NCBI RefSeq assembly: GCF_030272615.1
Contig: NC_081406.1
Span: 233,360,396-233,424,395 of the forward strand
Origin: Cryptomeria japonica
Taxonomy: Eukaryota > Streptophyta > Pinopsida > Cupressales > Cupressaceae
Reading direction: 5' to 3'
Length of the DNA stretch: 64,000 nucleotides
Shown here one piece after another: positions 1 to 12,821 of the stretch (the stretch's first letter is position 1; every line of letters begins with the position of its first letter). Under the pieces are notes generated by a model. The model was not told where the DNA came from. It searched no databases and worked only from the letters and a program-made list of their open reading frames with translations. The position numbers and the translations under genes are program-made.

Positions 1-567
1 AATGGATTGGTAGAGCCTTGAAATTTGAAACGTAGCTCACCATTTATACCAACATTAGCCTAGAACAAACATTCTAACATGACGCTCACCAGGACATTTT
101 TACACTTGTGCAAACATCACAAACTACAAACGGATTGAGCTTTGAAAACTAAGGAAACGGATTCATAAGGACTTGAAATTTTGCATGTTGACTCACATTT
201 ATGCATAAAATTGAATCCACTTTGAATTTTTTCATGATGATCAATAGGGCAAAAGATGTAATCGCTCAAATTAGGCTAGTTAATAAAATTTGCACTTGTG
301 CCTAGAATGCACTTTCAGCTCACCCCTCGAAATGGGTACTTGATAAACTTCTCCAAACTGAATTTTGAAAGTTGCAACACACTAAATAGGCCAAATGAAA
401 GGCGTGGGACATGAAACCCAAGCCTTACCCTCTGAAAATCAACCGGCTCCATTTTACCCCCTTGCTAACTAGGCCATTCAAACTAACTTATTTTAATCAT
501 TTGGAAATGCAGGGCAAAATTTTGAAATGGGCCTATAAACTTGAATCAGTTTTAAATACTCCCAACA
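1..567 (-). repeat. 3' LTR of element Y (partial, first 567 bp of the LTR)
   Basis: It aligns base for base in length with 7774-8340, with scattered substitutions only. The minus-strand LTR starts at 567 with TGTTGGGAGTATTT. The remaining roughly 3.3 kb of this LTR would lie to the left of the window. Confidence 0.85.
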
Positions 568-813
568 GTGGCTCTGACTGGGGATGGTTGATTACGAGAT
601 CAACACAAGAATCCATATATCTATGATTAAGCAGACCACCCAAAAATGAATCATTCTTCTCTCAATTCTTCTCTTCTCATCTCATTTCAAAAACAGGGCA
701 TCCTTATTCTACACAAACAGTAGGGCACTTTATTGAAAACCACACAACTAAAGCGAAGCGACTTTACAAGATACAAACATGCTTAAAACTGAATACAAGC
801 TGCTCAATCAATC
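568..813 (-). other. Untranslated tail of element Y between Gag frame and 3' LTR
   Basis: No coding signal is seen. Immediately before the LTR the minus strand carries CATCCCCAGTCAGAGC rather than a purine tract. The same motif precedes the 3' LTR of element Z at about 8672-8690, so it is probably a functional terminal signal of this element family. Confidence 0.5.
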
Positions 814-3525
814 TTAGCATTTACCTCTGTCAAAAATCTGATTTTCATCACTTGATACCATGATCCAAACAAAGGCACCTTCCAGTAACAACTGAGCATA
901 GCTTTTAAAATCTGCCTCTTTTGTCTCATTACTAAAACAGCTAGTGTGCTTACCTCTTATATGATTCTGAACTTTGTAATCACACATTACTTCAACACAA
1001 GTAAAACCATGAGACAAATCACCATAGAGGCATTCCCACAAGCTGACATACCTTTCACTATCCCACTCAACTCTATCATTTGCAAGGACATCATCATGCT
1101 AAACTTGAAAAATAAAACACTCATTTTCAACATTGCAATTCCTATCAACATTCACCTTGTTATCATTTAAATCAATAGAATGAGGGACACTACTAACCAA
1201 CTAATGCAAACAAGGAACATACATGTTACAATCCGGATGTGATACTTCACTATGCTGATCACACCCCATACTATCCTTGTTTATCAAACTAAAAACCTCC
1301 ACATTCTCAACATCCCATTCATGGAAAAGAATGCATACCTCCCACTGAAGCAAATCCTCAGTTGAATACTTTTCATCCAAACTTATATCCACCTGAAACA
1401 CTTTCATTTGTGGTTTTGAATGATCATCACATAACCCATGCCTCTTACTTTCATCATGAAATAATTTTTTACAACCCATGCTATTGTTGTTCGGAATTCC
1501 ATCAGTATTATGGACTGGTTCATCATTTACAACATCTGGCTGATCAGTTATTTCTTCATACAAAGGGTTAGAAACCAAATGGACAATTCCTTTATGAGCA
1601 TTATGGCATTGAAGTGATTGGTCTGTATCTATATCAGCATTGAATAAAGCATTAGTAAAATGGCTAAAGACACCATCCATTCGATCCTCATAATCATCTT
1701 CATCAGACAAAGAAGAAAATGAAACTTGGCTGGAACAATCCTCAGTGTTCCATGTTTCACATTCATGAGATTTTATTCCATGACCATCATTCTGAAAATC
1801 AAGATAATCAAACTTATCTTGCCACAACTGATCTTCTTCACCAATTGAACACTCGTCATCAGCCAAAGAATGAACATGAACATCACTGCCATTTACTTCA
1901 TTAGATAAGTTTTTAGCATGTTCACTAAAATTTTCTGTCATAAAACCATCTGTTAGATCAGCATGTTCACTAAGTATACAAGCATTCAATTCACAATCCT
2001 TTTCCGAAGAATTCCCTTCACTATATTGCAGAAGGTCTTCATCAACAGCTCGAAGGCTCTCCAACATCTGAACCTTCTTATCCACAACTTCAAGAGTTTT
2101 CTTAAGTTCTGCAATCTTCTGGACTTGCATTGCACCCTTTTGTTCCATGTGAAATTCCGTAAAATTTTCTCCATCCATGTGTGTTGTATCTTCATTGCAA
2201 TCATGCATACCATCACAATTTTCCAAATTTACTTTGTGCATGACTTCCAAAATAGAAAGATCATCATCATGATTACAAGAAGTGAAATTTGAAGTGAAAT
2301 CTGAAAATAGATTTACTTCATCCTCAACACAATTAAGATTATCAATATCTAAATGAGGATCAATTATTGTTTGCACTAAACAATTCTAATTTTCATCATA
2401 TTGCACACTTTCACTTGCACAAACAACAACACTTAGTAATCCCTCTGTATTTGGTATTTCAACATCAAATACATCAGCAGCATGTAAAGATTGATGGTCA
2501 TCACCATCATTATTTTCATTAATATTATCCTGGAGAGATGCATGATTCACTTGGTAATTGGCAGTCACATAATCAGCATAATCGGCATACAAATCAAATG
2601 GTACATATCCCTTGTATATGTCTGTCTTTGTATCAACATTTTCACAATGCTTCCCACTGATCATTCCATCACTACTGCAAGAGACGACCGGCATTAACAG
2701 CAAAGGTTCTTGACTCTCATTTAACTCTGAAGCACATGCATCAACAAAACCATTCAGAACTGCAGAGCTTGATGCACCTAGACATGGAATGATTTGCTCA
2801 ACTTCACATGGTATTTCACCATTGAAGGTGCTTTGACAAGAAACAACAGGAGACACGAATCTCTTCGAGATTCCAAACTTCAAGTTATTTTCCATATCCC
2901 TAGCTGTGTTAAAGGCTTCATACAAGGTTTTGGGTTCTTTGTTTCTCAATAGAAAACCCATCTTCTCATCAAATGCACTCATGTAAACATCCAGACATAC
3001 TTTATCATCAAGTTTATACCTTCTAGAAATTTTGGACAGAGCTTATGAAAATTTGATGTTAAATGTGGGTACCAATTCATCTTCCCTAATTTGTATACAG
3101 GTGAATTCTTTCAGCAAGTCGGAATCACTCACCTTCTCATCGAATTGATCCATCAAATCTGAAACCAATTCCTCCCATGAGGTAATATAATTCACTGGCA
3201 AAAAAGAGAACCAATCTCTTGCATCCTCTTTCAATGACTGAATAAACAATTTCATGCATACATCTTCCTGACAAATTTCAAATTCTCCTACCAAATCTGA
3301 AAATCTTTTCAAATGTTGACATGCTGATTCTGATTTCCTCCCACTGAATATGGGCAAATACTTTCTAATTTCTGTGGGTATGGGATTTGGGTAACCTGGA
3401 ATATCTCTGAAATTTAGAGCAACATAATGGTTCATGATGAAACTTCTCCTATTATATGGTTGTGACACTTCACCAAGCATGGCTCTATGTGGAAATACAC
3501 AAGACTGAAAATCTTTACTATTCAT
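814..3525 (-). pseudogene. Gag-like polyprotein of element Y with three in-frame stops
   Basis: One minus-strand frame of about 904 codons runs from the ATG at 3525 to the stop at 814 without any net frameshift. It is broken only by TAA at 3043, TAG at 2386 and TAG at 1201. The first 300 residues carry a Retrotrans_gag-type capsid region, with the typical order GYPNPIPTEI, then a helix ending EDARDWFSFLP, then SWEELVSDLMDQF and a later FLLRNKEPKTLYEAFNTARD. The equivalent region of element Z Gag is clearly related (GYPNHVPTEL, DDARDWYRGL). The C-terminal two thirds is very acidic and low in complexity (many D, E, N, H, S), with no zinc knuckle that I can find. Gag would form virus-like particles in the cytoplasm. 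The acidic extension has no function I recognise. Confidence 0.75.
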
Positions 3526-4455
3526 TTTCTCCTACTCCCACAAATGATTATAAAATCTTGGATAAAGACCTCAAGCACATATCCTCATTCAAATCTATTC
3601 CTTAACATTGCTTGACATAAATTTCTTCCACATTTTCATACTACGGAGGATAACATACACTGAATATTTTAGCAGCATAGATATGCAAATCAATTTTGAG
3701 ATTCTCTCTTTCCCTCTAGACTAGTGTTGTTCACTAAATGGGAAAACGACATTACACATTCTAATTTTCACAGCACATATCTTTGCATTTGAAACCTCTA
3801 AAAAAAATACCTCGAGATTTGCAGCTGTAAACTCTTGTAGATCTGGAGATTTACTTCCACTTTCAGCACTATCTTTTACATCAGAGTCCCCACCTCTTGC
3901 ACAGAGGATATTTTGAACAACAGAACGCCACTCAACACTTATTAAATTCTTTGTTACTCCTTCGATCTCGCTGCAATCAACACTCTTCCAGGCTTCTTAA
4001 TACTGGTATGAACCACAGAGTTGTGTGTGACTGAGATCTTTTACTGCATCTTCTTTATAACACTTTTATGATGAAAGCACCATTTTTGAGCATCTGCTAC
4101 TTAGATCCATCTGCATCTTAATATGATTTATAAGATTATCAACCAATCTTGTTAAAGTCTTGGAATACAAACTTCCTTCAAGCACTGGTACAGAGACTAG
4201 AGTCGCCACCCAATTATGACATTGGGGAGAATTCATAAATAGCTGTAAGAACCTCTTACAACTCTGAACAATGTATATTTTCTCTGATTCTTCACAAGAA
4301 ACTTTCTCTTATAGTAGACAATAACATTACAACCCAGAACATAATACTAAATCCCTCAACCATAAAAGACATTTTCAACTCTGAGCATTCTCAATAGGCA
4401 GACTCAATTATATTTGAAACAAAATTTTCAACCAGAGACTCTTTAAATTTCATAT
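3526..4455 (-). other. 5' leader of element Y between PBS and gag
   Basis: No coding frame is supported here. A second copy of the primer-site core (minus GGGTGGCGACTCT, 4199-4211) lies about 250 bp downstream of the true PBS. Element Z has the same motif at the matching place. Confidence 0.5.
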
Positions 4456-4473
4456 TCCCCAGCAGAGTCGCCA
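4456..4473 (-). promoter_or_regulatory. Primer binding site of element Y
   Basis: The minus strand reads TGGCGACTCTGCTGGGGA, seven bases after the end of the LTR (GGTGAACA at 4481). This 18-mer is the type reported for Tat/Ogre-lineage gypsy elements, which I recall being assigned to tRNA-Arg. I could not verify the tRNA match. Confidence 0.75.
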
Positions 4474-4480
4474 TTTTTGT

Positions 4481-7400
4481 TGTTCACCAAAAGTGATAAC
4501 CCAAGACACTTGTAAATCTATCTATGAGATAGCCAATCTCAATCAATGAAACACTTCAGGGCTGGGACAACATAACATAGGATCCTAATGATCCTCCTAC
4601 ACTTTAGGTTCTGCTAGACCTAAGGGGGGTACACCCTTTTGATGCATTGAATACAACAATCACAAACATAAGACTGCATCAACAATGAGCAGACAAACCA
4701 TTCCACAAGCTCATCAAATTAGGTAACATGTACAGATGGGCTGGATCTTATACAAATAATAGGTGAAATAGAGCTTTGGAAGGATAGAACATTAACCCCT
4801 AAACATAAAGGGAAATAGATTTGTCTTTTAAAATGTATATCTGAGACCATTCCCAAATCTGTCAAAGACTAGTGCCTTGTTCATTGGGCAGCAGAGTCAC
4901 TCACAGAACTACAAATATGAATCATAGATGCAAGTTTGTTTTCCTTAAACAAGATATTCATGCATCAATACCTTATATTAATGCACTATTTGATTTATTC
5001 ACAAATTCATCAGATCTGGATACATATTTCATTATTTATGACTGACTATAGAATTTAAACTCTTCATTGAAGAATGCCTACAAACAATCATACAATCTCC
5101 TTGAGATGACAAATTTCATCCTCCTTGAGGATTGAATTCATAATAATGAAAAAACATATCACAGAGACAATATCATGGGAAATTTACTCATGCCTGACAC
5201 AAGTAAGACCTGCAACTAGAAAACAATCTGTCATCCTACAATGTAGCCTCTATACCCTGAATAGATCCATAGAACTTTACAAGTTTGGGTCAAGAATTTC
5301 AGAAAATGGAAGCCATGAAAACTGGAGCACTTCCTCACAGAATTCTAGAACCCTTACAACTGAGAATAATTCGGAATAAAAAGGGAGAGGGAACCAAATC
5401 AAATCTGCAACTGAATTGCCAAGTGTCTCCTCTCTAACTGAATTTTGTTCCCGTGGAAACTACCTCAAAAATATCCCACATTTGTCAAAATTAACCTCAT
5501 AATCAGATTCCTCACTCCGAGAGCTTTCCGGCGATATATAATACTTTATATTTTGGCCAAAATTTAGACCCTGGGCGAATTAATTCCCATTTGTGCTCAA
5601 TCATTTAAATATTTCAAATTTTAATATAGTCAGAACTATATCATTTATTCATTTTAATTTTAATTTTTGCCTCCATTTGTGCACTGACGCCTTGCCATGT
5701 GGCGGCCTCCGATTGGTCGATGGGGTTGACCGGATGCCACCTGGGATGACACCTCATCACCGCCACATCATCTGCTTTGTCACTACTACTTGGCCACCAC
5801 ATCATCGCCACTGGACTACCACCTGTGCGCCAACTGTGTGCCACGTGGACGACTCTCGTTCACTTTCGCTATTTCACAGGGTTTAAACTACGTGCATCTT
5901 CCCTTCACGAAATAGCGCGCACCGTTGATCCATCTCGAACTTGCTCACTCGTTAAGCCGGCCTTCCTCTGCAAAATTTTGCCTATCTACCTCGGGAAGCG
6001 TGCCCGCGTGGGGTCCACCTGGTTGCCATCCAGTCATCTCCTCTGTCACCTTAGTAAGCATGCTCGCGCATGGGCCCACCTTGGGCGCCCATAAGCACCA
6101 TCTGTCAAAAGCCTTTATGGCTTAGACATATTAGTATAGCAAGGATTTGCATATAAACATTAAAAAGAACTACTTCCCAGTGCATGTGGGATAATGCGAT
6201 TAAGCCTGGAGCTGCACTTTGGAGCTTTGTCTGAGACTTTTAATGGTGTTTTCTGTCATTGCTTGGAAATCAATGGTCTTTCCAACCATGCCACGCTACA
6301 AGGGAGGATGCTGGAGGTTTCATTGCTGAAGCTTTGTTTTATTTATTTTTTTAAAAAACCTTCATTACCATCCTCAACATGTCTGCCACGCAGAGGGATT
6401 AAAACAATAGTCATAGCGTTTTTTTTTAAAACTTGCCAAAATGCATTTGTTCAAAGACTCATTAAGTTTCCTTTACTTGCCACAGAGGGAGGAGAACCAT
6501 ACACCATTAAGTTGTAAGGGCTGAAAGTTTTGTTTTATAACTTCAATGCATTTCCCCATTTACCATGTTGCCTGCTGCACATTGCCATCAATTTCATGTT
6601 ACCAGCAAAATGACTGCTGCATAGGAATGGATACTTCAGTTTTCTACACATCTCACTCTCCACACAGCAGGCAAGGATGAGATTTTGGGAGATTGGAGGG
6701 GTGACTGGCAGAGGGGGAAACAATTCTACAATGTTACATTTGTTGAAGAAGATGCTTCCAATGCCTTTTACATGCCACGCTGCCACTCCACACACAGCAA
6801 GAATAAATTTGGCATTTTCAGCTTGGAAGTATTTAAATGCCCACTCCAACTCACAGCATAATAGGAATTGAAGATTGATTGTTGCTGGTAATTATACAGT
6901 TTGTGTTTTTTCTTTTTCAATTGCCAATGCATAAGTTTTATTCTGAAAATTGTCTATTGCCAGAGTAGAAAAGGACTTCTCTACTCTCTAAAATATACTC
7001 TTTCCGAATTGGGAATTGTCTCATTGACCATGCCAATCTCTTCCTCTTCCATACCAGGACTAGAATATTCAACAAGAATTTATAGTAACATTACTATGCA
7101 CTTCCGTATATTTATGCATCATGAAGTTATGCACTAAGAACATTGTCGCCATAAAAATAAAATGCACAGGCATGAGCGAGGTCGGGCCCCAAAGTGGATC
7201 CAACTAATTTTTTTTTTGTTTTCATGCAAATGACCCCTGGAATGCTTCACGGACCTCAAACACACCTCTGGAATCAATCAGCACCATTTTCGGATCATAA
7301 AATTGCATTTTACATCCTTCAGGCAATTACGCCACAATTTTCGCATTTAATCACGAAGACGTAATTTTCAAACCTGTCAAAACACCTTTCTGGAGCTCGC

Positions 7401-8340
7401 CATCTAACAAGCATGTACTTTGATATACAAGGATGACATCTACCAAATGGTTTCTCAAGATGAGTCCCGAGCGAAGAGATATTAATTTCCGAAAACGGCC
7501 AACTGGCTTTGTCGACACTGCGGACCTGATGAAGTCAATATTCTGGCAACACATGATGCCTTTCTCAAAAATATCAAACGACCTTCGTAGGCTCTCAAAT
7601 TCGGAACATAGGTACCTTTAAGTACATATTAAATCTTTGAATTGTCAGTTCGATCACCCGACTGACAGGATGCAAACGGCGCGCTCACCAAAACGGATAC
7701 ATTAACTGATATAACACTGGAAGTGCGGATAACTGAATTTGATGGCAAAATGAGCTCTTTTGAAAACTGATCAAACGGATTGGTAGAGCCTTGAAATTTG
7801 AAACGTAGCTCACCATTTATACCAACATTAGCCCGGAACAAACATTTTGACATGACGCTCACCAGGACATTTTTACACTTGTGCAAACATCACAAACTAC
7901 AAACGGATTGAGCTTTGAAAACTGAGCAAACGGATTCATAAGGACTTGAAATTTTGCATGTTGACTCACATTTATGCATAAAATTGAATCCAATTTGAAT
8001 TTTTTCATGATGATCAATAGGGCAAAATATGTAATCACTCAAAGTGGGCTACTCAATAAAATTTGCACTTGTGCCTAGAATGCACTTTCAGCTCACCCCT
8101 TGAAATGGGTACTTGATAAAATTCTCCAAACTAAATTCTGAAAGTTGCAACACACTAAATAGGCCAAATGAAAGGCGTGGGACATGAATCCCGAGCCTTA
8201 CCCTCTGAAAATCAACCGGCTCCATTTTACCCCCTTGCTAACTAGGCCATTCAAACTGACTTATTTTAATCATTTGGAAATGCAGGGCAAAATTTTGAAA
8301 TGGGCCTATAAACTTGAATCAGTTTTAAATACTCCCAACA
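4481..8340 (-). repeat. 5' LTR of element Y (3.86 kb)
   Basis: The LTR begins TGTTGGG at 8340 and ends GGTGAACA at 4481, next to the PBS. It contains no supported gene. The short frames at 5.6-7.1 kb have no recognisable content and lie in a GC-richer U3-like stretch (5.68-6.1 kb) with CACGTGG and with ttcgctatttcacagg / acgaaatagcg pairs also seen in the LTR of Z. Around 4598-4640 it has a tctacactt...gggggtacaccc block also found near the end of the Z LTR (15.91-15.95 kb), in the plus-strand relic at 24.47 kb (inverted) and at 53.25 kb. Confidence 0.7.
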
Positions 8341-8667
8341 AGTTGCATGACACTTACTAGACCTGACAACATTAGAAGGAAAAAGACATAAGGCATAGAT
8401 TTTTTACAATTATTTAATGATCGCCTAGGTAGATAGCAAGGGGGGACACTTCACACGACCCCAAGACCCATTACTTGAGTGAATAAAGTAACGTAGGAAT
8501 AGAACCAGTGGGTTTTGATTAGACATTTGAGTGATTTAAAACAAAAAACCCTTAACCCTTAAAGACCTAAAATAGATTTGAAGCAGTTAATAGCATACCT
8601 GACTCAAAATTTCAAAAACCTAGCTAATCATGGGAAATGAAAACCCATTTCTTAAACAGAGATAACA
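8341..8667 (-). repeat. 3' LTR of element Z, truncated by element Y
   Basis: It matches 22286-22612, including acacttactagac, cgcctaggtagata and the runs of aacccttaaccctt. Both copies have the same length with scattered substitutions. The left end coincides exactly with the LTR start of element Y. Confidence 0.85.
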
Positions 8668-8813
8668 TCAGTTCTGACTGGGGATGGTTGATCGCAAGGT
8701 CAACCCAAGAAACTCATGAAACTCTGAAGAAACAGACCAAAACACAGACACAAACAAAAACAACAGGAAGCAAACAAAATATATACAAACAAAGGACCTA
8801 TTGTGCATGGACT

Positions 8814-10037
8814 TCAAGAGAAATAATGTTTCAGGAATTGTCCATGCACTAGAAATTCCTGTACTTCATCATTCATATTTTTCATAAAATAAGAATCCTT
8901 TCCATTTAAATCACAGACCACAAAAGGGCCTATCCATAATGATTCTAATTTCTTATGTTTTCCCTTGTCCTGTCCTCTTGCATTCCACTGAAGAACAATA
9001 TCATCAATTTGAAACTTCCTTAATGATGTCCTTTTATAAAAAAGGTACTTGGACTACAATTGGATCTTCAGATTTCTCTTGTGAGCTAGAGCTCTGATCT
9101 CTTCCACTTCCACTATTTGAATCATTCAGTTTTCCATAGGTTCAGATAGCTCCATGTCTTCAGCTTGCAAGAATTTATAAACTGGAAGAAGATTGTTTAC
9201 TGGCAGTCTAGCTTGTGTACCATAAACCTGTTCAAAAGATGACATTCCAATGGCCTTCTTGACTATTATTCTGTCAACCCACAAGGCTAATTTCAACTTT
9301 TGATCCCAAGACCTCTTGTTCTCTTCCAAGATTTTCTTGATGATGTTCAACAGGATTTTATTACTAGATTCAGCTTGTCCATTTCCTTGAGGGTGATAGG
9401 GTGAAGAGTAAGACATGATTGTCCCATGACTGGTACAAAATCCAACAAACTCTTCTGACCTGAAACTCATGGCATTGTCCATTACTAACTTTGTAGGTAT
9501 TCCAAATCTAGTTATAACATTGTCCATCAGGAAGTCAATGACAACTTTACTTGTGGGAATAGCTTCAATCCATTTAGTTAAATAATTAGTGGCTACTATG
9601 ATCCATCTATGACCTCTTCCTGATCTCTCAACAATCTCTCCAATAAAATCAATGCCCCATTAGACAAAAGGGGCTTCCACTGTGACTAGATTTAGGGGTA
9701 GAGCTCCTTCATACTTCAACTTGGATGAAATTTTTTGACATGGGTCACATTTCCTGACATGTTCATGAGCATCCTTGAATAAGGTAGGCCAATAGTACCC
9801 AACCCAGATTATCTTACCAGCAGTTGTCTTAGCAGAATAATGGTCTCCACATACTCCATCATGCATTTCAATCAACACCCTCTTAGCTAGGAATTCATCC
9901 AAAAACATTATTAGTTCTCCATCCCTTTTTCTCCAAAATAGATCACCTTGAATGAGAACATATTTTTGTGATTTGAGTTTTAGAGTTCTGCTCTGATTAT
10001 GTGTCATTCCTTCTGAAAATGTAGCATCTCTTAAAAA
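8814..10037 (-). pseudogene. Integrase domain of element Z
   Basis: The domain inserts the cDNA into the host chromosome. The N-terminal HHCC zinc region is visible (HDGVCGDHYSAKT ... KCDPCQ, about 9860-9745). The catalytic core keeps all three acidic residues: D in WGIDFIGE (about 9655), D in VMDNAMSF (about 9475; usually SDNG, here altered) and E in GQAESSNK (about 9380). The C-terminal beta-barrel-like part ends in GPFVV ... VHGQFLKHYFS before the TGA at 8814. TAA at 9660, TGA at 9126 and TAG at 9054 break it. Confidence 0.85.
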
Positions 10038-11436
10038 TCAGACTATCTCTGAATACCAAGATTGTCTTTCAATACTAGTGACTGAAGTACTTTTGATTTC
10101 AACATTATGTATCTCAACATTCAGAAGATTAGATTCAGTCATGAGCTTGGCCAGACCTAAGCCTCTCACCAATTTGGTGATTTTTATTTCCAAGTCAAAT
10201 TCTTGGATTCTATCAATCCATCTGCACCTTTTTCCTGTAACCTTAGATTGGGACAAAATATCCTTAACTACAGCATGTGGGCCATAAGTAGTGATTTTTG
10301 CATTCACAAGGTATGGCCTAAGAGATTTGACAACTTTAACCAAAGCATAAGCCTATTTCTCCATGGTTTCATACTTTAATTCTGCTACTTGCAAAGACTT
10401 GCTATAGAAAGCTATGGGATGTTCATATCCCTCATTATCTTTTTGTAACAACACTGCAGCTACTGTATGGTATGAAGCAAAAGAGAACAAAGAAAAGGGC
10501 TTACTGTAATCAAGAGATTTCAGCACCAGTGCTTCCTGAATGGCTTTTTTAATTTCAGCAAAATCCTTTGAGGCTTCTTGCTCCCAACAAAACTTAGTAT
10601 CCTTCTTGAGCAACTTGACAATGGGTTTCACTATCTCTGCAAAGTTTGCAATGAATCTTTTGACAAATTTGACCTTACCCAAAAAAGATTGAATACCTCT
10701 AACATTCTTCGGTTCAGGCACTTTGTTTATTGCTTCAATTCTTTCAAGATCTATTCTTACCCCTTCCTTGGAAACAATATGCCCCAATAATTTTCCTTCG
10801 GTGGCCCCAAAATGACACTTCTTGGGATTTAATGACACACCAAATTCCAAAGCCTTATTAAAAACCTTTTCCAAATGTCCACAGTGGTCATCGGCCTTTT
10901 TAGAGAAGCAAGTTAAATCATCTTGATAAACCACCATGATGCTATTGATGAATTCTTTGAAGGCTACATCCATAGCTCTCTGAAATGTAGCTCTGACATT
11001 TTTTAATCCAAATGGCATTCTTACATAGACATATGTTCCCCATGGAGTAGTGAAAGTAGTTTTGAACTGTTCAGATTCTCTCACTAACACTTGATTATAT
11101 CCTGAAAAACCATCCATCATGGACAAAAGATCACAACCTGTTACTCTTTGCAGCATAGCTTCCATATTGGGGGAAGAGTAATTATCTTTTAAAGAAGCAA
11201 CATTCATATTTCTAAAATCCACGCACAATCTAATGTCCCCATTTTTCTTTCTTACTAGGACCAAATTGGAGACCCATGAAGAATGTCTTATAGGTTTGAT
11301 AATCCCCCCTTCTCTTAACTTAGTCAATTCTCGCTGCATCTTAATTTCCAACAGGGGATTAATAGGTCTCTGCTTCTGTCTGAAAGGCTTAGCATCTGGA
11401 AGTAAAGGAACTTCACGCTGAAAAAGGTCTTGTCTA
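10038..11436 (-). pseudogene. Reverse transcriptase and degenerate gypsy RNase H of element Z
   Basis: The RT copies RNA into cDNA. Motifs appear in order: PFRQKQRPINP, then VRKKNGDIRLCVDFRNMN, then LLSMMDGFSGYNQ, then FTTPWGTYVYVRMPFGLKN, then the catalytic VVYQDD at 10917-10928, then LNPKKCHFG and the thumb LGHIVSKEGV. The active site reads YQDD where gypsy elements usually have YIDD or YVDD. The RNase H that follows starts FSLFSFASYHTVAAVLLQ, so the first catalytic Asp (usually in TDAS) is absent, while YETMEK and AYALVK are kept. TAG at 10353 splits the RNase H and TGA at 10038 ends it. A degenerate copy fits with the second RNase H upstream taking over. Confidence 0.88.
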
Positions 11437-11908
11437 TACGCCTTTAGGTCTTCATAAGACCAAGCAAAAACATGTTTGTACCTTTTCAATAAATTAATAA
11501 GATTAGTTCTAACATGAGGGGGTAATTTCTTCCCAATGTATACTAACTTAGGGGATGATTCAGTCCCCAAGTTTACCTCCTCCAACTCTTCTAACTTGGT
11601 GGTAGACTGCTGATGTAAGTTACTATCATTGTAACTGAACATGCTTTCTAGCTCTACCAACCCCTTAGGTATCTCATTTGTCTCCAACTGGACCAAGTCA
11701 TTTCCAAACACTCTTTCCTTATTGTCAACCACCTCCACCAATGCATTGCAATCAATCTTATGTCCATCATAATCATCAACACATTGAATGAACCTAAGAA
11801 TATCTTCATCATCATCAAAAACTTGCCAATTATACACATTATTAGGGATGGCAGGCCTAGATTTTATTTCCACAGTGGAGATGCCGGTTAGTGTTGCATC
11901 ATTATTTT

Positions 11909-12389
11909 TCAATGTAACATTAGGTAGAAAGTCTACCATAATATTCTTTGATCTCTCTATCCAATTAATAGAAAATGCACTAAAATGCTCAATGATATCC
12001 CAAACTGCATGTTTATATCTCTTTAATCTATCATTTTTGGATGCATATTTGGATCTTACCTGAGAGACAACCAATTCTTAATCCCCTAAAACTATCAACA
12101 GTTGAATTCCATGCCTTTTTGTAACCTCAAGCCCCAATAATGAGGCTTCATACGCTATAGTAATATTTGTGCACTGGAAAGCCAATAAGAAAGAATACTT
12201 AAAATTTATACCTGATGGGGATACAAAAAGAACCCTTGCTCCAAAACCTTCTTTGGAGCAAGCTCCATCAAAATACATCTGCCATAAACCATGTTGTTGT
12301 GATTCTAATTTGACCATAATGGGGTCAGTATTCTTCAATTGGGGTAAAATTGGTTGTAGTCTGAAATTATCAAGATCCACATCAATCAT
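11909..12389 (-). pseudogene. Archaeal-type RNase H domain between protease and RT in element Z
   Basis: The segment reads WQMYFDGACSKEGFGARV at its start, then a central IAYEASLLGLEV, then LLIVLGD followed after one stop by ELVVSQV, and finally SKNIMVDFLPNVTL. These are the four acidic positions (D, E, D, D) of an RNase HI fold of the plant/archaeal class. Acquisition of such a domain by the Tat lineage is established. Here it precedes RT, while a degenerate gypsy RNase H follows RT. TAA at 12078 sits just after the third catalytic Asp, probably replacing Ser. I am not sure how common this upstream position is. Confidence 0.8.
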
Positions 12390-12446
12390 ACAATTGAGAA
12401 TACTAGGATCTACATTTTCAATTACCCTAGGAGCATGTGGTTCTCT

Positions 12447-12821
12447 CTACAACTTGACCCAATTCCCATTGATTGGGATGGTAGCATAAGACAAATCCAA
12501 TTGGACATTTCCTCCTACTGTTGCTGCCCACTGCCTGGACAACAACATACCATAATGGGGTTTATTGTCAATAACAATAACGTCCATTTTGTAAGTTGCC
12601 TTAGGGAATGCTGCTATTTTTACTTCAACATCTCTCATTGTACCTATCACAGGTACTTCCCTTTTATCCATAGCATAGCATTTTCCATATACAGTAGTTA
12701 CTGACAGTCCCGATTCTTTCATAACACCATAGGGCATTACATTAGCAGCAGCTCCTAAATCTATCATGTAGTTTTTTATCAGCCGGTTATTCACTAATAA
12801 AGTAACATAGAAAGGATCTAC
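12447..12821 (-). pseudogene. Aspartic protease domain of element Z
   Basis: The segment has IKNYMIDLGAAANVMPYGVM, corresponding to the D-S/T-G-A catalytic loop, here DLGAA. MDVIVIDNKPHYGMLLSRQW then corresponds to the ILGRPFL flap region. It would cleave the polyprotein. The catalytic Asp is kept, but the following Ser/Thr is Leu, which would probably impair activity unless this is normal in the lineage. TAG at 12822 and TAG at 12447 bound it. Confidence 0.75.

Larger units (their letters stand above)
1..8340 (-). mobile_element. Element Y: gag-only Ty3/gypsy (Tat-like) LTR retrotransposon, left end outside window
   Basis: A minus-strand element is defined by a 567 bp direct repeat: positions 1-567 match 7774-8340 with the same length and few mismatches. 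Both copies end (plus view) in cccaaca, so the minus-strand LTR begins TGTTGGG. A primer binding site lies at 4456-4473, so the 5' LTR is 4481-8340 and the internal part is 568-4480. The internal part codes only a Gag-like protein; I found no protease, RT or integrase. It is therefore a non-autonomous gag-only element that would need a partner such as element Z. It interrupts the 3' LTR of Z at 8340/8341. The expected target duplication (agttg on the right) cannot be checked because the left end is outside the window. Confidence 0.8.

Noticed and set aside
411-1170. Plus-strand small frames and frames antisense to the Y Gag
   Set aside because: They overlap the LTR or the Gag frame on the other strand and have no recognisable content.
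5593-6517. Several plus and minus frames of 60-107 codons in the Y LTR
   Set aside because: They lie in GC-rich U3-like repeat sequence, overlap each other and have no conserved counterpart in the related LTRs.
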